From contig JAWNZC010000467.1 in NCBI GenBank assembly GCA_035771165.1, positions 1,374,501-1,438,500 of the forward strand: a stretch of DNA of 64,000 bases. The letters run 5' to 3'. Under the pieces are notes generated by a model, which did not search any database, was not told where the DNA came from, and saw nothing but the letters and a program-made list of their open reading frames with translations. The position numbers and the translations under genes are program-made. Source of the DNA: Paragorgia papillata (taxonomy: Eukaryota; Cnidaria; Anthozoa; Scleralcyonacea; Coralliidae). Positions 12,673-23,502 of the stretch are shown here, in pieces; positions within the stretch are counted from its first letter, which is position 1; the number at the start of each line of letters is the position of its first letter.

Positions 12673-14495
12673 TAGAAGAAGACAAAAGATTTCTTTGTCT
12701 TCTAATTTTCCCTCATCAACATGCACAGGAAAATTAGAAGAAGACAAAGGATTTCTTTGTCTTCTAATTTTCCCTCATCAACATGCATGGGAAAATTAAA
12801 AGACAAAGGATAAATTACCCGAGAGAAATACGAGGTTTACATTCCCTCAGAGAACAAAAGAATCCGAGGCGATCATGGTATTACACTGGATATACCATAA
12901 CTTTATCTAAGGACCAATGTTACTACAGGAGGAAACCGGAGTACCCGGAGGGAACCTGTGGTGTTTGGTAGAGTCAAACTGGAAGCACTCAAGTCACATG
13001 CATCCAAAGGAAACTGAACTAAACTACTGTAACAGTTAAACAGTCTTTACACTGGATAACCTTATCAGTCATATCTTAACTGTCCTTCCTAGAGATCTAG
13101 TAAGGGTCACCCCTCATTGGTCAATGTTACTACAAAAGAAAACTGAAGTAAACTAACTTTATTTATACTGGATACTGATAACTCTATCAGTCATATCTAA
13201 ACTGTTCTTCCTAGAGGTCCACAGCAAGTGTCATCCCTCATTGGTCAGTGTTACTACAGGAGGAAACCAGAGTACCCAGAAGAAATCTCTGGTGTTTGGT
13301 AGAGTCAAACTAGAAGCACTCCTCTAATGTACATCCAAGGTGAAATTTTAATCTGATAAGTGCATCAAGTAGGAGTTAAACCCAGATTGCGGAGAGTAAC
13401 ATCCTTAGATCTACAGTAATCCTGGATGCATGTAACTGGAAAGACTTTTCTTGCTTTCAGCAAACTAGATAAAATTTTAATCTGCTAAATACACAGTAAA
13501 ACTGCATTGATCGAGTAGGAATCAAACTTGGGTGTAACTTCTTAATGGCCAGTAAGATGCTCTCTAACCATAATAAACTACCTAACTCAAAATGTTATAC
13601 AGTATGTACATATTTTGTTTGAGATATACTGTAGACAAAATGAAATACTATCAAGGGACAAGGGCTTGGGCAAAATACATACTGTAGTGTAACCATAATA
13701 AAACCATCTGAACTGGTTGAACATTAGCCCAAATTCGACAAAACTATAAAGTTCGAATATTTCATGTGAACAGTATCAACAGCGGGTAAGTTTATTAGTT
13801 TAAACAGACACAGTTATGACTTCTTGGGGTTTAATCGGCATGAAATAAATAAAAAGTCAACACATCATCGTAAATCATCAAATAATACGCGTTACTAGAA
13901 AGAAACAAATACACAGGCAGTCACTTCCAGACATTTGTTTACCGACTTTGCTACTTGCTAGCTCTGAAGCAAATAAACAGGCAAGCGTATTTTGTAAAGA
14001 AAACCACTTTCTAAACAAAAAAATAGTTCAAAACACTAAACTATTACTTAAAATAAGATTACAAACCTCAATTCGGTGGTAACTCTTCGTAACATCCCAG
14101 AATTTGGCGAAAAACGCCGTTCAACTGCTTCCACTCCTATTTACGCCATATTGTATGGGACCCAAGTGGGTCCCACCGGAAATGGTCGCCGCTAATCTAT
14201 TCCGACTTCACTGCGAACACCGGATGCTCTATCCAGTATAATGAGTATATTATTTGAGATCAGTGGTGAAAGTACGTAGTTCGTAACCTAGCAACCATTG
14301 GTTGGTTAAACAATACTTATGTACATCGGTTTCTACTGTTTAAGTCAGGGGGGTTTAAGTCGTTTAACAGGAGCAACTATTTGATTGCAAAGAAAGGATC
14401 TTTTCCTTTCTTTTGGAGCAATGGAGGCTGATATAAACTGTAAGTATACCAATATAAACGCTATCTAAATTTTAGTTCCGTGATGCTTTGATCAG

Positions 14496-17400
14496 TTTGA
14501 TGCTCTGGATGCCCAATGGCGATGGTTATGTCTGTATGTATTAGGTCTGTTCGCCTTTTATTTAAAAGGATGTATCGTAAAGTATTGGAAGCAGTGGAAA
14601 CCATATACACTTATTCTTATTTATTTACGCAAAGAACAAGGAATCAGCCGAAGGTATTCAACTTTATTTTTTTGCAACTGAAATGTTTAATGTTTACTTA
14701 CAATAATCTTTAATTACCCCCCTGGCCTGGTGGTAGTGGGCTGCAACCCACCCAAAATGTAGTGTGCCTACAAAAAATATTCAATGTTCTTTTTTTTCAT
14801 GTTTAATTTTTCTTGTTTATTTGACATTCCTATTTGTGTCCACTCAAAATATTGTGTCCACTCAAAATATTATGTCACCCCAAAATACTGTTAATTTAAT
14901 TCCTGGTGGCTGGTACTGCATCTGATACAGTGTTGTTAGTTAAAACCTATTTATTGGACATGTACTTATATCCATATAAAATACTTCATAGTCTTTCGTG
15001 GCTAAAAAAGAAGTTTAAAGCTCTTGGACTGGAGAGAAGATGGCCAGATCCTCCTCTTGCCTTAGTTCGGCAAATCTTGCAGGTTAATAATATAAATTGA
15101 AAATTAAAATTTGACATTTAATGCAATTTAGAAAGATATCGAAATAATATAATGATGAGGGAATGTAAATGATGGAGGGGGTTGAGATAATTAAAATTGA
15201 AATAATAAAAGAACATAATGTTGAAATCAGGGAGGAGGGAGGAGAAGTAAGAAACAGGGTAAAAAGAGTCAAGCATATATTTCAAAAGTGTTTTACTTCG
15301 AGACAAGTATGACTTAGTTGTGCGTAGGTAGGTTATAAGATGAATTATTAAGACGTAATTAATTTTGGTGCACCTGGTTAAATTTTTTTTTTAATCCCAA
15401 ATTAAATATATTTTGTCTCATCTAAAGGGACACTGTTATGATGTTGTGGGCAGTACTTGCACCAGATATCTGTGACATTAAGAGAAAAGGAAGGTTTGTG
15501 CACCACCCATATCGTTCAAATGTATGGTAATGCCATTAATGTAGATGCATGAGCAATATAATGGTACTTGTTGCAAGTGTAATAAATAATTAGGATTAAT
15601 AATTTATTTATTATGTAAAAATAATAATCATTATTTATTATAATTATTATATCATATTATATTATTAATATAATTTATTGTTATATTAATTAACACATTA
15701 ACAAGCAAGGGCACACTTTATAACATTTTATTCTGGTAATGCCAGATTATTTCATTCAGCAGTGAGGTGCTAGGATGCGCCCTTGCCTGTTAATGGGTTA
15801 CCGGTAATATTTCAATCAACTTGTTTTTTGACTGGCTAATGACATTACATATTTTACTTGGGGTACTCGTATTTAAGAAAAAGTACAACACATCCAGACC
15901 ATTCACAATTAATACTTCTTTTCATCTGCCAAACTGGGGTGATGCTATTTCATGCAATATGTTTTGATGCAATATAAATGTCAAGTCAGTTTGGCAAATA
16001 GAAACAAGAACTGACCATATTAAACAAGTCAAACTGTAAAACTGTTACTGCTGGGCAGTGCAGAAGTTAATCACAAACTGTGATTTAAGTACTAAGTTAA
16101 GTAAAGTATGTTTAAAACAGTTCAAGAGTGAGATGGAAACATGTAGTTTTACATAACGTTGCTGACACTAAAGATTCCATGCGGTCTTCATAATTGGGTA
16201 GTTATTATAATTAAATTAATTTATTAATTTAATTAATTTTTTTAAGAATTACAATAAATATTTTAAAAAATAAATAAGTGTTTCATGCCTTAAACTTACC
16301 AAATGAATTTTGGCCACAACAGTGGTATGTCATAAAGTAAATGTATATTAAATTTTCCAAATTAGCTTTACTGCCAACAAAACAATGGCTGAAAATCCCA
16401 GTCAGCAGTAATATCATAAATTCGTTCAATGAGTTATGTTTGATCTCAATTTTAAGCTGTTGTGCTATTGTTCATTTATTACAGTGATGAATGATTTGCA
16501 TCAGTGAAATTCGCTTTGAATTGCACATTTTGGGTATTGTAAATCATCTGGGTATCTTCATGACTTTATCTATATATTAGGATATTGAAGATGACATAGT
16601 GCTGCCTTATAGTTACTGTAGGATAAGAGATCATTTTAAAATTTAGTTATAGCTATCACCATGATAACATTTTACTTACTTGTTATGGTTGTCTTTGTAT
16701 TGGTTTTGGGTTTATGAATGTTACCTGTGACACATTTTGCTTATTTGTATAATTATATAATAATATATTACATTATGGCCTGTGCATGCGAGTTCGTTCA
16801 TGTGCGTTTACCTTGATTATGTGTGTTTCCTCCAATCCGGGGCCTAACTTTTCATGGCATATGGATGGATATGACAAGCTGCATAGATTTGGTCTTGATA
16901 TTCATACTTGTGTGGATGGGTATGCATGTTAGACATACATTAATTTTTGTTTGTTGAAAACACGGAGTGTAGAAAGCACTGAGTGTAGCAAGCACTGAGT
17001 GTAGAAAGCACGGAGTGTAGAAAGCACGGAGTGTAGAAAGCACGGAGTGTAGAAAGCACGGAGTGTAGAAAGCACGGAGTGTAGAAAGCACGGAGTGTAC
17101 AAAGCACTGAGTGTAGAAAGCACTGAGTGTAGAAAGCACTGAGTGTAGAAAGCACTGAGTGTAGAAAGCACTGAGTGTAGAAAGCACTGAGTGTAGAAAG
17201 CACGGAGTGTAGAAAGCACTGAGTGTAGAAAGCACTGAGTGTAGAAAGCACGGAGTGTAGAAAGCACTGAGTGTAGAAAGCACGGAGTGTAGAAAGCACG
17301 GAGTGTAGAAAGCACTGAGTGTAGAAAGCACTGAGTGTAGAAAGCACTGAGTGTAGAAAGCACGGAGTGTAGAAAGCACGGAGTGTAGAAAGCACTGAGT

Positions 17401-20400
17401 GTAGAAAGCACTGAGTGTAGAAAGCACGGAGTGTAGAAAGCACGGAGTGTAGAAAGCACGGAGTGTAGAAAGCACGGAGTGTAGAAAGCACGGAGTGTAG
17501 AAAGCACGGAGTGTAGAAAGCACGGAGTGTAGAAAGCACGGAGTGTAGAAAGCACGGAGTGTAGAAAGCACGGAGTGTAGAAAGCACGGAGTGTAGAAAG
17601 CACGGAGTGTAGAAAGCACGGAGTGTAGAAAGCACGGAGTGTAGAAAGCACGGAGTGTAGAAAGCACGGAGTGTAGAAAGCACGGAGTGTAGAAAGCACG
17701 GAGTGTAGAAAGCACGGAGTGTAGAAAGCACGGAGTGTTTCAATTTTACGAAAATAATACAACTAAATGTAAAAATAGTCACGGTAAAGTACGTGACAGG
17801 TCATGGCCAGGGCCAGGTCATTCAAGAGTACCCACATTGAGAAACTTCTTCAAAAATAACCGTTTTCGATTCGACTGCATCTCAGGTCGACCGCGGTCGG
17901 GTAAGGTAATTTATATATTAGCCTAAATTGCGACGTGATTTCAAACCTCGAGCCATGTGTAATCTATTTCATTATGTGCTCATTCTGACAATTAAATGTG
18001 ACTCAATAAACGTCAATTTTTTGTCACACATGCATTCGACGTTTAGGCCTCATTAACGGAAATATTTGGGGATTTATATTAAAAATATTCGAGTTTAAAT
18101 GATACAGCGAATGCTGATAGTTTTTTACTTGGGTGCCACTTCATGCCACTGTGTAGATACAAATTTGAATGTTAAATTTCGTAGTATAACCATTTTCCCT
18201 GGGCTAAAATGACGTACTTGCAACTTTTGGCTACGGCGTTGGACAGCGCTGTGTACAATTTATGCAACATATAAAAGACACGTACAACGTAAACAAAGAC
18301 GAGTAACATCGTAATGTGCCGGTAAAATACATATTTGGAGACAACTTTTAGATATTACGACTAATATCTAACATGCAAACTTAATAGGAATACAAATTGT
18401 AGCTACACGAATGCAATTTTTCGTGCAACTTGTCTCGCAATGGCTAAATCTGTTAAATTCCAGTTGCGTGAGCAGGGGTGTTACACTCTGCAATGGTTCT
18501 TGCAACTTGTCTCACAACTTTCGCAAAAACCACATAGAAGACCCTGGGAACGAGCTTGAAGGTGTATTTTCATTGGTTGATCACACGAAACATTGCGAGA
18601 AGAGTTGCAAAAGGGGTGTTACACTGTTCAATGCTTCAAAAGATCTGTTGCAGCGTTGCCGCAATCGTTACGAAAGTAGAACTTGATTCTACTTCGTGCA
18701 ACGATTGCTGCAACAAAAACGTTGCGGGACCTGATGATTGAAGGGCTTGTTACACCATGCATTTTCCCGTACAACTTGCGTCACAACAAAATTGCGAGAC
18801 AACTTGCACGAAAAATTGCAGTGTTACACCGCCTTAGTCACCGAACTGTCGAAACGTAGAAACAATCACACGACGTTTATACGCCTACAAACATTGGCGT
18901 CCCCGCCCACAAACGTTAACTATCGTTGGTAATTACGTCAGAACTATTGAAATACATTTTGTAAAGAAACATTAATAATACCCGCAAAAAATGCCTATGA
19001 ATGGTTTCAAAGCATAACTATTGACTATCTACGCGTCCTACTTGTTTGTCAGTAATTTTCTTGCGGGAGAATGATTTAGTATAGATATATTCATTACCTT
19101 TGTTTACCAAAAGTTCTGTCAAACGTTAACGTTTGTAGGCTTCGTCGTCGTGCGAATTTTTTCACGTTTCGACACTTCGGTGACATTCGTATCATGTTTT
19201 GATATACATGAACATCGCATCGCGCAGTCCAACGCCGTAGCCAAAAGTTGCAAATGTCATTTTAGCTCAGGGAAAATAGTTATATACTACGCAATTTAAC
19301 ATTCACATTTGTATCTACAGTGGCAAGTGGCACCCAAGTCAAAAACTATCAGCATTCACCGTATCGTTTTTAAACTCGAATATTTTTAATATAAATCCTC
19401 AAATATTTCCGTGAATGTATATATATATATTACCATATATACCCGACCGCGATCGACCCTGAGATGCAGTCGAATCGAAAACGGTTATTTTTGAAGAAGT
19501 TTCTCAATGTGGGTACTCTTGAATGACCTGGTCCTGGGCACCATTGCACCACCTGACAAAACATTCTTTTAATTAAGTAAATTGTCACGTACTTTACCGT
19601 GACTTTTTTTTCATTTTCTAGCTTGTGTTATTTTCGTAAAATTAAAACACGTGTTTTCAACACTCCAGCTTTTCAACACTCCAGCACTCCGTACTTCGCG
19701 TTTTCAAGACAACCAATTGTAGCTACAGAAGTAACTACCATTGATTTGTGTCTCTCAGTTTTATTATTAAAGTCAAATATTCCCATATAGATTTTCAAGA
19801 AAGATAATTCGGATGAATGTAACTTCGTCTAACAGCGATCCATATGTAATTACTGACTTCTACATAAAGGCAGTTCAAGAGATAAATGGTGAGAATTCAG
19901 GCTTTTGTCAGTAATTTTTTATGTTGTTTATTTGTATTATATTTATGTGTACATGTCAGGACATTTTATTTCTGTTTCTCGTAGGAATACCAACAATGGT
20001 TGTTTCAGATTATGGTACCGAAAACTGTAATGTCGCAACATTGCATATGATGCTTCGACACAACCACAATGACCATTGGAGTGGAGAGAAAAGTTATCGT
20101 TATGTAAAATCCACGGACAATTTGGTGTGTGACGTGATTACTAATTTATTTCTTAAAATTCTCTTTATCAGCGTTCAGAGTCGATGTGGTCTCACCTAGT
20201 TCGCCAGGAGACTGGATGGTGGATAAAGGAACTTAACGTAAGGATCCTAGGATTTCTATGATGATGTTTATACCAATACAGAGGTGAAAATTCATACTGA
20301 TTTTCTGTAGGTGGGAAAAGCCTCGTGAATTTCCAAAATTTACAAGATAGAGATTCAATTTGGGCATTTTCGAGGTGAAAATTTTGGGCAGAACAAGTGC

Positions 20401-21501
20401 AGTCTACTAGACCTAAGCAAATAAAACCTAACCTTTCTCTGGCAATAAGATTAAATTGGTTTGACAAACTGTGCTCTTGAACCCCACCACAATCTCAACC
20501 AGTTACCAAATGAAGTTTGTTACATGTTACATGTTACTCATTTTATTTTACTCTAACTTTAGTCTTTAGCTGAAGATGGATATTATAATGCTGAAAATGA
20601 ACTCCACAGGTCTGTCACTAGTTGGTGACTAAATATTTTATAGAATAATGGCAGTATTATTTTAATTTTCTGAGTATGCAATTACATGCAGAATGATAAT
20701 GACATCATTGCAATATCATTGCAGGCATGTTATGGCATATGTGTTTGTTCCACTTCTTCGCTCAGAGCTTAATGAATTTGTATATTGGTGGAATACCCAT
20801 CTCATTCGACCAACTAAGTACAGCTATGGACCACATGGGGTTCCCAATGATATGTACCTTGTCCCGGAAATCTATGGTGTGTATTGTTTATTTATCTATG
20901 GCTTTCTTATACTTTTAGAAAATCCTTACAAAATCTAACCCCACCTCAGTCTACTTGCTCATGATCTAAATTATTTAGTGTAATGCACATGTAGTTAGTA
21001 ACAATGTACTTGTCCTTCATCGTTCAACAAGACATTACATTGGTGCGAACAGAAAATTAACGATGTATTAAATATGTTGTCCTATTTGATATTTCGGAAT
21101 CTGCAGTACAACCCACTCTTTTCAATATGAAGAACTCCAACATTGGCTTGGCAGTTATAGCACGTATGGTGAATTCTGTTTGAAAATCAAACTTCTAAAG
21201 TTTATAAGTCAATAATTCAACTGTTGTTTTAATGTTACAACATGTACAGTATGTGCATATACTGCGCACTTGCTCTGCTTATGGCGGGGGTTGTGCTGTA
21301 ATATATAGCTAAATACATTGACATTGAAATAAAGTTATTCAGCATCATGTTGCAAATTGCACTTATTTATTAAACTTTCTTATTTGTGTTGCAGGTAGAA
21401 AAAGAAACCAGCAAAAAATATTAAGCATCCCCATACTTCAACATGGACAAAACGAACTCAGCCGGAACGAAGTGCCATCTTATCCGGATGAATTGAAATA
21501 A
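14496..21501 (+). CDS. Spliced DDE integrase (rve fold) of the giant element
   Basis: Predicted transposase with retroviral-integrase fold, presumed to bind the TIRs and catalyse strand transfer in the nucleus. Exons I can support: 14496-14653, 14992-15082 (helix-turn-helix-like, LKKKFKALGLERR), 15428-15521, about 16790-16919 (first catalytic Asp in WHMDGYDKL), 19791-19888, 19985-20124 (second Asp in VSDYGTEN), 20172-20237 (Glu in RSESMW), 20563-20609, 20725-20876 and 21395-21501 with a stop. From 16919 onward all introns are GT-AG and phases agree. The order matches the intron-less integrase at 46829-47989. Problems: the segment equivalent to GYRSMW is missing between 15082 and 15428, and the 16.8-kb exon lacks an acceptor close to the homology. 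A short ATG exon at 14421-14439 does not join in phase. The 5' half may therefore be decayed. The intron after 16919 contains a 2.75-kb insertion. Confidence 0.72.
16961..17739. repeat. 16-bp minisatellite, about 48 copies
   Basis: The unit is CACGGAGTGTAGAAAG, with a G/T variant giving CACTGAGTGTAGAAAG. The array is nearly pure. The right half is all G-type, while the left half mixes both. Because 16 is not a multiple of three, three units make a 16-residue protein period; all three minus-strand frames stay open across it, which does not indicate a gene. Confidence 0.95.
18410..18820. mobile_element. MITE nested in the foldback element
   Basis: The left TIR TGCAATTTTTCGTGCAACTT is mirrored at the right by AAGTT-type complement ending GCACGAAAAATTGCA. 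GTTACACTGTTCAATG-like motifs recur inside. A related sequence (CGTGCAACTTGCGTCGCAA) lies at 34268-34380. Confidence 0.7.
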
Positions 21502-21702
21502 TTATGTGACTATTTGTTACATTGGAAATTGGGCATTTTACAAAATGACATTGACCAATGTTCGTCCTCACTTATTTATAAAACGATAATTACCTACGTA
21601 GAACAATAACTTAATTTAAGATTCTGATTTCTGGTGGATTCAAGGAGGAGAAAGAAGTTTATAGTGCTTACCGGATCTACAGTATTTACTTTATAAGTTA
21701 TA

Positions 21703-22424
21703 TTATTATATGGCTGGGTTTGATTTCCGGTCCATACGCAAAACGACGCACGCTGATTGCCCACGCTGATTACGATATTGACCTCGGGTCCACAGAATAG
21801 AAATACAACCAGAAGTCCAACTCGATCGAGTGACAACTTTTCCGCATTTCTTCAATGCGCAGGCGCGATATTTTACGCCATCCGACGCCATCCTACCCGA
21901 TCCTACGCAATGTCCTACGCCATCCTGGCAAGTTCCCCTGGCAGTTTTAACCTTTTGAAGGTCCAAACTGCGGGGGGAACTTGCCAGGATTGCGTAGGAT
22001 GGCGAGGAATCAAGATGCGCGAGGCGACATGCGCGAGGACATAATCTTCAAAGGTTCCGACGCGAGTTGGGCTTCTGGTTGTATTTCTATTCTGTGTCCG
22101 GTCTGTGTCAGGGTCAATACGCTTTTTTCTCGGCCCTGTAAGTTTCGGCGAGAACATTTCTCAGTTGATTTGAATACAAATAAAAGAGAACTGGTTATCT
22201 TTATTCAAATATTCTGAACAATATAATTTGTTGGAACATTATATACTGCTGGTTTTCTTTAAAGCTGTTTATCTAAAAACATAACAAATAAAAGCCGAAC
22301 TGGTGTAAACAAGAAGGCCAAGAGCGACATGAAAAAGTTAACAGGTAAGTTAAACAGCATACTCCCAAGACAAAAACGCTCGAAGCTTAAAAATAAAATG
22401 AAGCAATAGCCATATAATAAATTC
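21703..22424. mobile_element. TTATTATATGGC-family MITE, copy A
   Basis: The left end ATTATTATATGGCTGGG pairs with AGCCATATAATAA at about 22409-22421. Inside, the arms mirror each other (CTTGCCAGGA and GGACATTGCGTAGG types; CAGAATAGAAATACAACCAGAAG is mirrored near 22075-22095). Related copies are at about 24303-24718 and 61846-62417. Confidence 0.65.
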
Positions 22425-22580
22425 CTTATGACCCTCGTTTGCTCGGTCTGTACGGGAAAGTATTTACCCTCGGTTTTATCGCACAAACCTCTCTCCTTCG
22501 TCGCTCGGTCTGTTCGAAAACCTCAGGCAAATACTTTTCCGTGCAGACCTCGCACTCGGTTAATAAGTCCTTATTATTAT
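22425..22580. repeat. GGTCTGTACGG hairpin, copy A
   Basis: Inverted arms contain CGGTCTGTACGGGAAAGTAT and the complementary AATACTTTTCCGTGCAGACC. The outer parts are ATAA...TTATGACC and GGTTAATAAG. It sits directly beside the TTATTATATGGC element; the same pairing is seen at 24150-24303 and 61690-61850. Confidence 0.75.
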
Positions 22581-22831
22581 GCAATCCCATCAACTGGCAA
22601 ACTTTCATACGATAGTTTTTGGTTCGCTTACTTAGGCTTACATCGAATTATATCCAATAAAACAAAATCCCAACTAAATAACAAATTATTTTATTGGTTA
22701 TTCGTTTTCTTTGTTTAATTAAGATGCATTATTACTAAACTGTACATTACTAAACTGTATAACAATGTGAACATAAATATACTAGTATATTAAATTTTAG
22801 TAGTTTTCCTTGTGAAGTACAAACTGTTGTA

Positions 22832-23461
22832 TCACTGAAGTCCATGATCGCTTCCAGAGTGGTTACGTGATGGGTTTAAACCGTTGGGGAAAAGAACGCC
22901 TTGTGACGGTTGCGGATTCTGCACGTTCACATGTTCAGGAAACATGCCAGCAGTAACAGCGCCTGTGGGAGCATGAACCTGAAACGGATGGTAATACCCG
23001 AGATTTGGTACTGGTCCCGGCATTGTCACATTGGATGTAGATGTATTTCCAGGAAACCTTTGTAACATTTCCATCATTTTCATAGACTGGATGTTTATCG
23101 GGACGTTCTCAGTCGGATTTGGCTGACCTGCATGAGCTTGAGGCAAGGCACATACGTTGTTGCTTGCCCCAACGGCATTCGGCCGCATGGGTTGAATAAC
23201 GTATGAGGGCATCCTTGGACCTGATGGCCCTGGTTGCACATAACCAGTTGCAACGTTCTCCGTGAACTGCAAATGATTGTGCTTAGACGGTTGCACTTCT
23301 TGATGCTTAACGGGAGGCAATGATCTCTCATATGCTTGTTGTTGTGGCAAGTTCCTTACTTCCGCCTGAAGTGCCCCAAGCTGCTCCGCTAGTGCTTTGC
23401 TCGTGACATACAGAGGGGCTACTGCATTTTGTACAGCAATCAGGATGTCGGTCGGCGACAT
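22832..23461 (-). CDS. Pro/Gln-rich ORF, possible terminal exon, unrecognised
   Basis: A 209-codon frame starts at a true ATG. It can be extended upstream in frame to an AG at about 23540 through KKDAPIIKKAKTQP. The N-terminal third looks ordered (DILIAVQNAVAPLYVTSKAL, then a leucine-rich stretch LAEQLGALQAEV that could form a short coiled coil). The rest is rich in Pro, Gln, Asn and Val and is probably disordered. It lies about 1.3 kb beyond the 3' end of the integrase gene, tail to tail. It may be a last exon of the minus-strand exon set at 23503-26534 or a separate gene. I do not recognise a family. Confidence 0.45.
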   Translation of the reverse strand: MSPTDILIAVQNAVAPLYVTSKALAEQLGALQAEVRNLPQQQAYERSLPPVKHQEVQPSKHNHLQFTENVATGYVQPGPSGPRMPSYVIQPMRPNAVGASNNVCALPQAHAGQPNPTENVPINIQSMKMMEMLQRFPGNTSTSNVTMPGPVPNLGYYHPFQVHAPTGAVTAGMFPEHVNVQNPQPSQGVLFPNGLNPSRNHSGSDHGLQ

Positions 23462-23502
23462 AATTTGCTGGCTGTCGGTGGGTTGTGTTTTCGCCTTCTT
23501 GA

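Larger units (their letters stand above)
10697..14265. mobile_element. TIR element, about 3.57 kb
   Basis: The left 43 bp, beginning CACTGATCTCAAATAATATA, are mirrored exactly at 14223-14265. Similarity continues inward in diverged form through GAAGTCGGAA and CCGGTGGGACCCACTT (about 10806 and 14170). No target duplication is seen, probably because both flanks are themselves transposon ends. One readable segment at 12138-12362 may be a coding relic. A repeat shared with 56965-57263 sits at 12482-12672. The rest is AT-rich without recognisable genes. Confidence 0.75.
16954..19707. mobile_element. 2.75-kb foldback element inserted in an integrase intron
   Basis: The ends are TTGAAAAC...GTTTTCAA. 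Arms of about 500 bp (about 17740-18270 and 19180-19645) are inverted copies, sharing for example GTCACGGTAAAGTACGTGAC, CATTCAAGAGTACCCACATT and TTTTGGCTACGGCGTTGGAC. The left end holds a 16-bp tandem array (16961-17739), while the right end has only two or three degenerate copies. A smaller inverted-repeat element (18410-18820) is nested between the arms. No transposase is encoded. It lies wholly between the splice sites at 16920 and 19790, so the host exons are intact. Confidence 0.8.

Noticed and set aside
16852..17782. Three overlapping minus-strand frames of about 280 residues with a 16-residue period
   Set aside because: They arise from the 16-bp minisatellite, which stays open in all three frames; there is no independent coding signal.
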